DNA of 64,000 nucleotides. It comes from Actinomycetota bacterium (GTDB taxonomy: Bacteria > Actinomycetota > Thermoleophilia > Gaiellales > Gaiellaceae). The first letter of the stretch is position 1. Each line of letters begins with the position of its first letter. Position numbers and translations under genes: made by a program. The stretch covers positions 170,744 to 234,743 of the forward strand of contig JACDEU010000001.1 of NCBI GenBank assembly GCA_013816245.1, read 5' to 3'. The notes under the pieces were generated by a model. It was not told the origin of the DNA. It saw only the letters and a list, made by a program, of their open reading frames with translations, and ran no database searches. This document shows, in pieces, positions 8,169 to 17,063 of the stretch.

Positions 8169-9161
8169 TCAGTTCGGCGACGGCGTCGGCGGATCGATGC
8201 CGACGATGGCCGGCGACGAGGCGCCTTCCGATCCACCGTTCCCCGAGCCGTTGCTCGCACCGAGCACGCCGAGGAGCACGTCCTCGCGACTGTAGTGCCC
8301 GACGGCGTCGAACCACTGCTTGCCGCGGAGACTTTCGCGGAGGTCGCAGTCCGCGACGAGGATTCCCTCTTCGCCCACGAGCGGGCCGGCGACGACCTCG
8401 CGGGTCGCCCCTGAGATGATCGCGGACGCTCCACGCGACAGCTCCCTGTCTCGCCCGCCCGGTATGTCGAACGGGAAGTCCTCGGGGAACTGCTCGCCGT
8501 GGATGTACTGGCACACGCTGATCACCCAGGCACCGGACTCGAAGGCGATGGTTCGCATCAGCGAGAGCCAGACGTCACTGTCGTCCATCGTCGGCGCCAC
8601 CCAGATCTGCGGACCGCCGCGGTAGATCGCGTAGCGCGCGACAGGCATGCGGTGTTCCCAGCAGATCAGTCCGCCGACCCGTCCGACGGTCGTGTCGGCA
8701 ACGCTCAGGTCGTCTCCCTGGCCGATCCCGTGGAAGAGTCGCTCGTGATGCGTCGGCATCAGCTTGCGGTGTTTGAGCAGCAGCCCGCCGGGCCCGAGGA
8801 GCAAGAGGGTGTTGTAGAGCGTGCCGGGCCGGTTGCTCTCGCGTTCGTTGACGCCGATCGCGAGGTGGACGTCGAGCTCGAAGCAGACGCGGGCAAGCCG
8901 GTCGACCACCGGGCCGGGAACGTCAACGGCGCTCAGCCACATCCGCTCGAAGAGATCCGTCATTCCCTCGTCGTAGCGCGATTGGGTGATCGACGCCGAC
9001 GGGTAGAAGGAGAGGAAGCACTCCGGTAGCACGATCAGCTTCGCGCCCTGGCCGGCGGCGTCGCGGGTCAGCTCGATCGCCTTCTCCACGCTCGCATCGA
9101 GGTCGAGCATCACGGGAGTCGCCTGCACGGCTGCGACCCGCACAGGGTCAAACGTCGTCAC
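8169..9161 (-). CDS. Nitrilase (carbon-nitrogen hydrolase)
   Basis: 330 residues from GTG 9161, with GAGG about nine bases upstream; the open frame continues further but only as shadow of the divergent permease gene. The catalytic triad of the nitrilase superfamily is complete: Glu47 (PECFLSF), Lys133 (KHRKLMPT) and Cys167 (GLICWEH). HHERLFHGIGQGDDL and ICWEHRMP are typical of true aliphatic/aromatic nitrilases (branch 1), which convert nitriles to carboxylic acids and ammonia. The C-terminal 25 residues are Gly/Ser/Pro-rich. It diverges from a peptide-type ABC transporter with only 84 bases between, so co-regulation is plausible. The substrate cannot be read from the sequence. Confidence 0.9.
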   Translation of the reverse strand: MTTFDPVRVAAVQATPVMLDLDASVEKAIELTRDAAGQGAKLIVLPECFLSFYPSASITQSRYDEGMTDLFERMWLSAVDVPGPVVDRLARVCFELDVHLAIGVNERESNRPGTLYNTLLLLGPGGLLLKHRKLMPTHHERLFHGIGQGDDLSVADTTVGRVGGLICWEHRMPVARYAIYRGGPQIWVAPTMDDSDVWLSLMRTIAFESGAWVISVCQYIHGEQFPEDFPFDIPGGRDRELSRGASAIISGATREVVAGPLVGEEGILVADCDLRESLRGKQWFDAVGHYSREDVLLGVLGASNGSGNGGSEGASSPAIVGIDPPTPSPN

Positions 9162-9245
9162 CTGCGAAGCCTCACACAACACCCGAAGCCGGTCAAGCGT
9201 CTCGAGCGGTACGATCGTTGGCCCTTGACGACGGCGCCCACCGCC

Positions 9246-10307
9246 ATGGTCGACGCGCCGAGGGCACGGCGTAGACCCCGTCCCTCTTCGAGCTTCCTGC
9301 GCTTCCTGCTCCGGCGGCTGGCGGCGCTCGTTCTGCTGGCCGTGGGAATCACGCTCGTCGTCTTCGTTCTCACCCAGCTCGTACCGAGCAACGCGGTGGC
9401 GACCAACCTCGGCGAGCAAGCGGCCGCCGACCCGGCTGCGGTCGCCGCCTTCAAGGCGCACTACGGCCTCGACAAGCCGCTGCCCGTGCGCTACTGGCTT
9501 TACCTCCGGCATCTGCTCCAGGGCGATCTCGGGCAATCGTCGCTCACGCACGACGCGGTGACCCACGACCTCGGGCAGTTCATCCCGGCCACCGCGGAGC
9601 TCGCGCTGTACTCGATCGTCATCGCGGCCTTCTTCGGGATCACCTTCGGCGTGATCGCCGCGATGCGCCGGAACCGTCCCACCGATCATGTTCTTCGCGT
9701 GGTCTCACTCGGCGGCATTTCGATGCCGACGTTCTGGATCGCCCTCGTCGCGCTCTACGTCGGATTCTTCAAGCTCGGCTGGTTCCCAGGCGCCGACCGG
9801 CTCGACCCCGGAGTGCTGCCGCCGCCGCACAAGTCCGGGCTGTACACGATCGACGCACTACTCGGCGGACAGTGGGGTCTCTTTGCGCAGGCCCTGCACC
9901 ACCTCGTGCTTCCGGCGCTCGTGCTCGCCGCCTTCAACGTCAGCTTGCTCACTCGTTACACGCGCTCGGCGGTCCTGGAGGTCGTCGGCAACGACTACGT
10001 GCGCGCCGGGCGCGCGAAGGGACTTCCGGAGCGGGTCGTCGTCAGGCGGTACATCTTGCGGGCAGCGCTGCCTGCGGTCGTGACCGTTCTTGGGCTCGTG
10101 TTCGCGAACGTCCTCACCGGTGCGGTCCTGGTGGAGAAGATCTTCTCCTGGCCGGGTATCGGCCAGTACGCGTACCAGGCCGCCGTCAATCTCGACGTGC
10201 CGGCGATCGCGGGTGTGAGCCTGTTCGTCGCAGTCGTGTACATCACGGTGAACTTCATCGTGGACATCCTCTACGGGCTCATCGATCCGAGGATTCGCGT
10301 CAGGTGA
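9246..10307 (+). CDS. Peptide/nickel-type ABC permease (DppB-like)
   Basis: First gene of a five-gene transporter operon. After a basic N-terminus there are six predicted membrane helices. The first (LRRLAALVLLAVGITLVVFV) is the classic DppB/OppB start, followed by the periplasmic loop with YGLDKPLPVRYW. The cytoplasmic EAA-type loop reads VGNDYVRAGRAKGLPERVV. The C-terminus ends YGLIDPRIRV, as in the family. ATG 9246 is preferred; TTG 9225 would add seven residues with no better ribosome site. Its stop overlaps the next GTG. Confidence 0.92.
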   Translation: MVDAPRARRRPRPSSSFLRFLLRRLAALVLLAVGITLVVFVLTQLVPSNAVATNLGEQAAADPAAVAAFKAHYGLDKPLPVRYWLYLRHLLQGDLGQSSLTHDAVTHDLGQFIPATAELALYSIVIAAFFGITFGVIAAMRRNRPTDHVLRVVSLGGISMPTFWIALVALYVGFFKLGWFPGADRLDPGVLPPPHKSGLYTIDALLGGQWGLFAQALHHLVLPALVLAAFNVSLLTRYTRSAVLEVVGNDYVRAGRAKGLPERVVVRRYILRAALPAVVTVLGLVFANVLTGAVLVEKIFSWPGIGQYAYQAAVNLDVPAIAGVSLFVAVVYITVNFIVDILYGLIDPRIRVR

Positions 10308-11179
10308 GCACTCTTGCCTTCCGGATGCGCGCGCGCAGACGTGGCGGGACGACACGCCCGGCGTGGCGGCAGCCTCTTGCAGTCGCCGGCGGCGTGATCG
10401 CCATTGCGTGGCTCGTGGTGGCGATCTTCGCGCCCTTCATCGCGCCGCACGATCCCCTCGCCCAGACATTTACCCCCGCGCAGAGCCCCAGCGGCGCGCA
10501 TCTCTTCGGAACCGACGAGCTCGGGCGCGATGTGCTCAGCCGCGTCATCTACGGCGCCCGCGTGTCCGTGCCGATCGCGCTGCTGCTGGTCTCTCTCGCC
10601 GCGCTGATCGGGGGCCTCGTCGGTGGGCTCGCCGGCTACTTCCGCGGCATCGTCGATGGGATCTCCATGCGCACGGTCGACCTCGTCTTCGCCTTCCCGC
10701 CGATCATCCTTGCGATGGTCGTCGCCGCTGTCCTCGGACGCGGTCTTCGGAACGCGGCACTCGCGATCGTCGTGGTTGCGTGGCCCTCGTACGCGCGCGT
10801 CGTCCGCGGCCTGGTGCTCTCGGTGGGTGACACCGAGTACGTCGAGTCGGCGCGCCTGCTCGGCGCCTCCGCTCGCCGCACGCTCTTCCGGGACGTTTTG
10901 CCGAACGTCGCCGGGCCGGTGTTCGTGCTCGCAACTCTCGACCTTGCGAACGCGATCCTCCTGCTCTCGGGCCTCTCGTTTCTCGGCCTCGGCGCCCAGC
11001 CGCCGCAGGCGGAGTGGGGCTCGATGGTCGCCAACGGTGCCCAGTACTTCCAGTGGTGGTGGATGGGCACCTTCCCCGGGCTCGCGATCTTCACCGCCGT
11101 GCTGGCGTTCAACTTCCTCGGGGACAGCCTCCGCGACTTCTTCGATCCACAGACCTCCTGGGGTGGCGACGAGCGGTGA
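10304..11179 (+). CDS. Peptide/nickel-type ABC permease (DppC-like)
   Basis: GTG 10304 overlaps the previous stop (GTGA). About 291 residues with an N-terminal cytoplasmic RxRRR segment, a first membrane helix, and the diagnostic periplasmic sequence HLFGTDELGRDVLSRVIYGARVS. The EAA loop is VESARLLGASARRTLF, and the C-terminal FNFLGDSLRDFFDPQ is a DppC/OppC hallmark. It pairs with the preceding permease to form the transmembrane channel of a peptide or similar small-solute importer. Confidence 0.92.
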   Translation: MSTLAFRMRARRRGGTTRPAWRQPLAVAGGVIAIAWLVVAIFAPFIAPHDPLAQTFTPAQSPSGAHLFGTDELGRDVLSRVIYGARVSVPIALLLVSLAALIGGLVGGLAGYFRGIVDGISMRTVDLVFAFPPIILAMVVAAVLGRGLRNAALAIVVVAWPSYARVVRGLVLSVGDTEYVESARLLGASARRTLFRDVLPNVAGPVFVLATLDLANAILLLSGLSFLGLGAQPPQAEWGSMVANGAQYFQWWWMGTFPGLAIFTAVLAFNFLGDSLRDFFDPQTSWGGDER

Positions 11180-12150
11180 CTGCCCTGCTCGAAGTCGAAG
11201 GGCTGCGCGTCCGGCTGCCGACGCCGAGGGGCTTCGCGACGGTTGTCGACGGCATCGATTATCACGTCGAGCCGGCCCAGGTTTTCGGCGTTGCCGGTGA
11301 GAGCGGCAGCGGCAAGACGATGTCGATGCTCGCGCTCCTCGGCCTGCTGCCGCCCGGCGCGGTCGTCGAGGGACGAGCGGCGTTCGGAGGAAAGGACCTG
11401 CTGCGGCTGCGCGGCCGCGAACTGCGTGCGGTCTCGGGCCGCGACATCGGCATGGTCTTCCAGGACCCGATGACCTCGCTCCACCCGATGCTCACGATCG
11501 GGCAGCAGTTGACCGAGCACATGCGCCGGCATCTCGGGCTCGGCCGGCGCGCAGCCGGCGATCGGGCGGTCGAGCTCCTCGACCAGGTGCGTATCCCGGG
11601 GCCACGGAGCGCCCTGCACGCCTACCCGCACCAGTTCTCCGGCGGCATGCGTCAGCGCATCGCGATTGCAATCGCGCTCGCCTGCGGGCCTCGGCTGCTG
11701 ATCGCGGACGAGCCGACGACCGCACTCGACGTGACGGTTCAGGCGGGAATCCTCCGGCTGCTCGACAGGCTTCGTCGCGAGCACGACCTCTCGGTCGTGC
11801 TGATCACACACGACCTGGCCGTGATGTCGTCGATCGCCGACCGGATCTCGATCTTCTACGCGGGGCGAGTCGTCGAATCCGGACGGCGGGACGAGTTGCT
11901 CCGGCGTCCCCGACACCCGTACACACGCGCGCTGCTCGATGCGCTTCCGCACCCCGAGGCCGCGCGCGACACGCCGCTCGTCGCGATCAAGGGCGCGCCA
12001 CCGAGCCCGCAGCAAATCCCTCCCGGGTGCCGCTACCACCCGCGCTGCCCCTACGCGATCGAGGTCTGCACGATGGACGACCCACCACTCGTTCCCACAG
12101 ACGGCCGTCGCCTCGCCTGCCACGTCGACCCGTTCGCCGATGGCGAGTGA
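11176..12150 (+). CDS. Peptide ABC transporter ATPase (DppD-like)
   Basis: GTG 11176 overlaps the previous stop. 324 residues with Walker A GESGSGKTM, Q-loop MVFQDPMTSLHPML, signature FSGGMRQRIAIA, Walker B LLIADEPTTALD and switch His (LITHDLAVM). The C-terminal oligopeptide-transporter extension contains GCRYHPRCPYAIEVC, a Cys-rich motif found in DppD/OppD ATPases. It energises import with the second ATPase encoded next. Confidence 0.93.
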   Translation: MTALLEVEGLRVRLPTPRGFATVVDGIDYHVEPAQVFGVAGESGSGKTMSMLALLGLLPPGAVVEGRAAFGGKDLLRLRGRELRAVSGRDIGMVFQDPMTSLHPMLTIGQQLTEHMRRHLGLGRRAAGDRAVELLDQVRIPGPRSALHAYPHQFSGGMRQRIAIAIALACGPRLLIADEPTTALDVTVQAGILRLLDRLRREHDLSVVLITHDLAVMSSIADRISIFYAGRVVESGRRDELLRRPRHPYTRALLDALPHPEAARDTPLVAIKGAPPSPQQIPPGCRYHPRCPYAIEVCTMDDPPLVPTDGRRLACHVDPFADGE

Positions 12151-13180
12151 CAACGTGCCGTTGAACGGGGAAGGCCCGGCGCTCGAGCTGCGAGACGTCG
12201 AGGTCGTCTACGAGCGGCGCGGTCGCGAACGTGTCCGGGCCGTCGCGGGTGCGAGTCTCACCGTCGAGCGCGGCCAGATCGTCGGGCTCGTCGGCGAGTC
12301 CGGCTGCGGGAAGTCGAGCCTCGCGCGCGCGTCCGTCGGGCTCGTGCCGGCCGCCGGCGGAAGTGTGCTGTTCGAGAGTCGCGAGGTGACGCCCTTGACG
12401 AGGCGCGCTCGTCCGCGCGAGCTGGCGAGACTCCAGATGGTCTTCCAGAACCCGTACTCGTCGTTGAACCCGCGGCGGAGAATCGGCTCACAACTTGCCG
12501 ACGCGTTGGACGTCCTCGATCTCGCTGCGCCCCGAGAGCGCCGGGCTCGCGTCGAGGAGCTGCTTGATCTCGTCGGGCTCCCGGCGAGCGCTGCCGCGCG
12601 CTACCCACACCAGTTCAGCGGCGGACAGCGGCAGCGGATCGCCGTCGCCCGCGCGCTCGCCGCAGATCCGTCCGTGCTCGTCCTCGACGAGCCACTCGCA
12701 TCGCTCGACGCGTCTGCGCAGGCCCAGGTGGCGAACCTCCTCGTCGATCTCTCACGCAGGCTCTCGCTCAGCCTGCTGCTGATCTCTCACGATCTCGCGA
12801 TTGTGCGCCACGTCGCCGACGTCGTCTCGGTCATGTACCTCGGCGTGATGGTCGAGACAGGGCCGGCGCGATCGCTCTGGTCACTGCCTCTGCACCCCTA
12901 CACCGAGGCACTGATCGGAGCGGTGCCCCATCCGGACGGAAGCGGTTTCCTGCCCGAGGCGCTGCCGGGCGAGGTGCCCGATCCCGCTCACCCTCCGGCA
13001 GCCTGCCGCTTCCATCCGCGGTGTCCGTACGCATTCGACCGCTGCTCGAAGGAGACTCCCGTGACGCTCGCAATCGAGAGCGAGCGGACCGTTGCCTGCT
13101 GGCTGCAGGCCGGCGGTAGTCCGCCGGCGCGGCCGGGCGAACGGCCGCAGCCGCTTCCCCTTTTGCACGCGGAGGAATAA
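12140..13180 (+). CDS. Peptide ABC transporter ATPase (DppF-like)
   Basis: ATG 12140 lies 11 bases inside the end of the previous gene; GTG 12155 is an alternative. Walker A GESGCGKSS, Q-loop MVFQNPYSSLNPRR, signature FSGGQRQRIAVARALA, Walker B VLVLDEPLASLDAS and LLLISHDLAIV are all intact. The C-terminus carries CRFHPRCPYAFDRC, as in DppF/OppF. With the DppD-like partner it forms the heterodimeric ATPase. A short gap with a fresh ribosome site follows before the binding protein. Confidence 0.93.
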   Translation: MASDNVPLNGEGPALELRDVEVVYERRGRERVRAVAGASLTVERGQIVGLVGESGCGKSSLARASVGLVPAAGGSVLFESREVTPLTRRARPRELARLQMVFQNPYSSLNPRRRIGSQLADALDVLDLAAPRERRARVEELLDLVGLPASAAARYPHQFSGGQRQRIAVARALAADPSVLVLDEPLASLDASAQAQVANLLVDLSRRLSLSLLLISHDLAIVRHVADVVSVMYLGVMVETGPARSLWSLPLHPYTEALIGAVPHPDGSGFLPEALPGEVPDPAHPPAACRFHPRCPYAFDRCSKETPVTLAIESERTVACWLQAGGSPPARPGERPQPLPLLHAEE

Positions 13181-13219
13181 GCTCGAAAGGCCGTTGACCC
13201 CCTTTCCCCGGAGGCCTGC

Positions 13220-14830
13220 ATGAACCGTTTTCGCACCCGCTGGGGCGCTAGAGCCGCCCTCGCAGCAGTCGCACTCGTCGTCGCCGCGGTAGCCGCATCA
13301 GGCGCCATGACCGCACCCTCGGCACCGACGGCGACGCTCGTCATCGACCGCTCGTTCGAGATCAAGACGGCCGACCCGCAGCGGGCGTTCGAGCCCACGG
13401 CGGCGATCGTCGACCGCGGCATCTACGACACGTTCTTCACCTACCGCGGCGGCGATTTGGCGCATCCGGTGCCGCAGCTCATCCAGTCGTGGAAGGCGTC
13501 GAAGGACGCGAAGACGTTCACCTTCAACCTGCGGAGGAACGTCCACTTCGCCGACGGCACGAGGCTCACGGCTGCAGACGCCGTCTTCTCGTTCAGGCGC
13601 TTGATCAATCTCAAGGGGAATCCGTCCTTCTTGCTCGACGGAATCACCGTCTCCGCGCGCGGCAAGTACACCGTCGTGCTCCGCTCGAAGGCGCCGAACG
13701 CGGCGCTGCCATCGATCCTGACGAACACGTCGCTCGGAGTGGTCAACTCGAAGCTGGTGCGCAAGCACGGAGGAACGAGTGCGGTCGGCGCGGACACGAA
13801 AGACAAGGCGGAGAAGTGGTTCAACTCGTCGTCGTCGCGCGGTGCGGGAAGCGGTCCGTACCTGTTGCAGCGCTACAGCACTACCTCCCAGATCACGCTC
13901 GTGCCGAACCCGCGCTACTGGGGATCGAAGAAGGCGGCCTTCAAGACGGTCGTGGTTCGCAACATGATCGCGCCGACGCAGCTGATCAACATCCAGCGCG
14001 GCAGTCATGAGGTGGCGATCGACCTGTCCGCCGATCAGGCCCAGACGATCCGGGGCAACAAGCGGGTGAACGTCCGCACCAGGCCTTCGACCTGGACCTT
14101 CTGGCTGTTCGCGAACAACAACCCGGACGTCTCGTCGATCACGCCGAACAAGCACTTCCAGGCTGCGGTTCGCTACGCGCTCGATTACAAGTCGATCGTG
14201 AGCGTCGCGGGGCCGGGCGCGATCCAGGCACCCGGGATCATCCCATCGATGTTTCTCGGTGCCCTACCCAGGAAGGACGCGATTAAGCAGAACCTGGCGA
14301 AGGCGAGGACGGAGCTCGCCGCGTCTGGGATCGGAAGCCGCACGATCACGCTCGAGTTCCCGAGTGATCTGACCATCAACGGCGTCCCGTTCGCCTCGCT
14401 CGCCCAACGGGTTCAGGCGAACCTGCAGGCGGCCGGGTTCCACGTGGATCTCGGCGGCGCGACCGTCGGCACGTGGCTGCAGAAGTACCGTGACGGGAAG
14501 ATGGCATTCGGGCTCTCTCTGTGGGGCCCCGATTACCCCGACCCCCTGGACTACCTCGCGTTCATGCCCGGTGAGCTGGTCGGCGTTCGAGCCGGCTGGC
14601 CTGCAGGGTCCGACCCACCGATCGAGAAGCTCGCCGCAAAGGCGCGCATCACGTCGAAAGCGTCGGCTCGCCTGACGATCTACCGGCAGATCCAGCGGAG
14701 GCTCAACGCGGTCGGGCCATTCTTCCCGCTCCTGCAGCCGACTCAGGTGTTCGTGGCGACGAAGGACCTGAAGAACGCGGTCTTCAACGCGCAGTACCAG
14801 GTCGACGTCACGCAGGTGGCGCCGAGGTAG
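13220..14830 (+). CDS. Extracellular solute-binding protein, family 5 (peptide-type)
   Basis: 536 residues from ATG 13220, preceded by CCGGAGG. A Sec-type signal (residues 1 to about 33, Ala/Val-rich) ends ASGAMTAPSA with no lipobox Cys, so the protein is secreted or anchored by an uncleaved helix rather than being a lipoprotein. The mature part has the family 5 pattern: KTADPQRAFEP, DTFFTYRGGDLAHPVPQLIQSW, FNLRRNVHFADGTRLTAADAV. It supplies substrate to the upstream permeases and ATPases; the ligand class (peptides, or other small solutes) is inferred from the family only. Confidence 0.92.
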   Translation: MNRFRTRWGARAALAAVALVVAAVAASGAMTAPSAPTATLVIDRSFEIKTADPQRAFEPTAAIVDRGIYDTFFTYRGGDLAHPVPQLIQSWKASKDAKTFTFNLRRNVHFADGTRLTAADAVFSFRRLINLKGNPSFLLDGITVSARGKYTVVLRSKAPNAALPSILTNTSLGVVNSKLVRKHGGTSAVGADTKDKAEKWFNSSSSRGAGSGPYLLQRYSTTSQITLVPNPRYWGSKKAAFKTVVVRNMIAPTQLINIQRGSHEVAIDLSADQAQTIRGNKRVNVRTRPSTWTFWLFANNNPDVSSITPNKHFQAAVRYALDYKSIVSVAGPGAIQAPGIIPSMFLGALPRKDAIKQNLAKARTELAASGIGSRTITLEFPSDLTINGVPFASLAQRVQANLQAAGFHVDLGGATVGTWLQKYRDGKMAFGLSLWGPDYPDPLDYLAFMPGELVGVRAGWPAGSDPPIEKLAAKARITSKASARLTIYRQIQRRLNAVGPFFPLLQPTQVFVATKDLKNAVFNAQYQVDVTQVAPR

Positions 14831-15967
14831 CTAGCTGTTCGCGACGAGGGCGGTCGGGTAGTCGTTCAAGATCCGCCCGCCGCCCTCTTCGCAGACCAGG
14901 ATGTTCTCGATCCGCAGGCTGAAGCGGCCCGGGATGATGATCGACGGTTCGTCGGTGAAGGTCATGCCGGCCTCGAGCGGCGTGTCGTCTTCCTCGGACA
15001 GGAACGGCCGCTCGTGCACGTCCATGCCGACTCCGTGGCCCATGCGATGGCGGAAGTGCTCGCCGATCCCCGCCGCTTCGATCGGCGCGCGGCACGCCGC
15101 GTTCACGTCGGCCGCTTTCGTGCCCGGGGCGGCGGCGGCGCGGCCGGCCTCGTAGGCGGCGAGCATGATCTCGTAGGCCTCGCGGTAGTCGTCCGGTGGC
15201 TCGCCGCAGTAGATCGTGCGGCCGAAGTCCGAGCAGTAGCCGTCGACGACGCCGCCGAAGTCGAACATCACCGACGTCCCTTCCGGCATCGATTTGTGCG
15301 CAGTCTCGGTGGTCGAGTCGAGCTCGCCGTCGCCGAGGCCGGTGAAGATGTGCGTCGTGAACGAGGTCGTGCGCGATCCGGCGGCGCGCAACTCGTGCTC
15401 GGTCGTCTCGGCGAGCTGGGCCATCGTCGCGCCTGGAACGACGAGCGGAGCCACGGCGGCCATCGCCTGCTCGACGGTTCGGATTGCCCGTTGCATCGCT
15501 TCCAGTTCTTCGGGGGTCTTCACGCGGCGGAGCTCGTTTACGAGCGTCGAGCCGGTGCGGAGGCGATCGAAGCCCACGACGCGGCCAAGATTCAACGTCG
15601 TCTCCGCCCAGACGCGATCGCCGACGGCGACAATGGTGGTCGAGCCGAGGCCACGCGAGATCCGTTCGAAGGCCGCGAAGCCGTCGTCGGTCTCGTTGAC
15701 GATCACGATCTCGCCCTCCGGATCCTCGTGCAGGTCGAAGGCGGCGAACATCCGCGGGAAGACGAAGACCGGCGGCCCGGCATTCGGCGTGAAGAACGCA
15801 CCGGTCACCCAGCCGTTCGGATACGAGGCCTCGCCGAAGTTTGGAATTTGGCGCTCGACCCCAGTGAGGTATTCGAGGTCCGCCGACGGTGCGAGGAAGA
15901 GGACGTCGACATCCTCGGCCTCCATGCGTTCGGCCAACCGTCGTTGCCGTTCCCCGTAGTCGAACAT
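14831..15967 (-). CDS. M24 family metallopeptidase (Xaa-Pro peptidase-like)
   Basis: 378 residues. An N-terminal creatinase-like domain starts FDYGERQRRLAERM, and the C-terminal pita-bread domain holds the five metal ligands: two Asp in MFDFGG...CSDFGRT, His in RMGHGVGMDVHE, Glu in TFTDEPSI and Glu in LRIENILV. It is probably a cytoplasmic dimetal aminopeptidase or dipeptidase that cleaves before Pro. It meets the transporter operon tail-to-tail with no gap, fitting a role in using imported peptides (inference). Confidence 0.92.
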   Translation of the reverse strand: MFDYGERQRRLAERMEAEDVDVLFLAPSADLEYLTGVERQIPNFGEASYPNGWVTGAFFTPNAGPPVFVFPRMFAAFDLHEDPEGEIVIVNETDDGFAAFERISRGLGSTTIVAVGDRVWAETTLNLGRVVGFDRLRTGSTLVNELRRVKTPEELEAMQRAIRTVEQAMAAVAPLVVPGATMAQLAETTEHELRAAGSRTTSFTTHIFTGLGDGELDSTTETAHKSMPEGTSVMFDFGGVVDGYCSDFGRTIYCGEPPDDYREAYEIMLAAYEAGRAAAAPGTKAADVNAACRAPIEAAGIGEHFRHRMGHGVGMDVHERPFLSEEDDTPLEAGMTFTDEPSIIIPGRFSLRIENILVCEEGGGRILNDYPTALVANS

Positions 15968-16097
15968 TCAGCGAGTCTAAGCGGCGTAGGGGTTTGCGGG
16001 AAATCCGCAATGCGGCTGCGGGCCGCCTCCGATGCCGCTGCGGGGTTAGTCGGCGAGATTTAGACGCGACAAGAGATTCGGACGCGACTCAAAGGAG

Positions 16098-17063
16098 ATG
16101 CGACATGAAAGCCCTCGTACCGAGGTGACAGACGGGACGATTCTCGGTCACGAAGCAGTGGGCACTGTCGTCGAGAAGGGCGACAGCGTGAGCACGGTCG
16201 AGCTCGGCGATCGCGTGCTCGTCTCCTGCATTACGTCTTGCGGCCGCTGTCGTTTCTGCAAGGAGCGCCGCTACGGTCTCTGCACGGGCGGAGGCGGCTG
16301 GATCTTCGGCCATCTGATCGACGGCCTTCAGGCCGAGTACGCCCGCGTGCCGTTCGCAGACACATCCGTGTACAAGGTGCCCGACGAGCTGACGGACGAG
16401 CAGGTGCTCTTCCTCTCAGACATTCTCCCGACCGCCTACGAGGTCGGCGTCCTGAACGGCGGAGTGCAGCCAGGCGACACCGTTGCGATCGTCGGTGCGG
16501 GGCCAGTGGGGCTCGCGGCGATCATGACGGCAAGGCTCTACACGCCGGGCCGGATCATCGCGATCGACCTGGCTCCCTCGCGCCTCGCGAAGGCGCTCGA
16601 GTTCGGGGCCGACGTCACGATCGACAACGGCAAGGAGGATGCCCTCGCGCGCGTCATGGAGTTGACGGACGGTCTCGGTGTCGATGTCGCGATCGAAGCG
16701 GTCGGCGTACCGCAGACGTTCGAGCTCTGCACGGAGCTCGTGCGGCCCGGCGGACGGATCGCCAACGTCGGCGTCCACGGCCATTCGGTGACGCTCCATC
16801 TGGAGAAGCTGTGGGCACGCGACCTGACGATCACGACCGGGCTTGTCGACACGTTCACGACGCCGCAGCTGCTGAAGCTCGTCGCCGACGGGCGACTCGA
16901 CGCGACGGTGTTCGCCACACATCGCTTCCCACTCGGCGAGACGATGGCGGCCTACGACACCTTTGCCGATGCGGCTGACACGCACGCCCTCAAGGTCGTC
17001 CTCGAGGCGGAGCCCGTCCTCATCCAGGCTCCCACCCTCGAAGAGGCGCTTGCGGTCCGCTGA
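16098..17063 (+). CDS. Zinc-dependent alcohol dehydrogenase, N-terminal segment lost
   Basis: The intact part has the zinc ligand pair GHEAVG, four structural-zinc Cys (CGRCRFCKERRYGLC), the NAD Rossmann motif GAGPVG, and the C-terminal ADH domain. The ribosome site AAAGGAGA (16091-16098) points to the ATG at 16105, which begins MKALV, the usual start of this family, but that frame stops after seven codons. The sequence then jumps straight to PEVTDG-like residues normally found about 45 residues later. The missing segment includes the catalytic-zinc Cys (CGTD motif). The ORF start at 16098 overlaps the ribosome site and is not credible. As read, the enzyme should be inactive: either a real internal deletion or an assembly gap. 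Confidence 0.75.
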   Translation: MRHESPRTEVTDGTILGHEAVGTVVEKGDSVSTVELGDRVLVSCITSCGRCRFCKERRYGLCTGGGGWIFGHLIDGLQAEYARVPFADTSVYKVPDELTDEQVLFLSDILPTAYEVGVLNGGVQPGDTVAIVGAGPVGLAAIMTARLYTPGRIIAIDLAPSRLAKALEFGADVTIDNGKEDALARVMELTDGLGVDVAIEAVGVPQTFELCTELVRPGGRIANVGVHGHSVTLHLEKLWARDLTITTGLVDTFTTPQLLKLVADGRLDATVFATHRFPLGETMAAYDTFADAADTHALKVVLEAEPVLIQAPTLEEALAVR

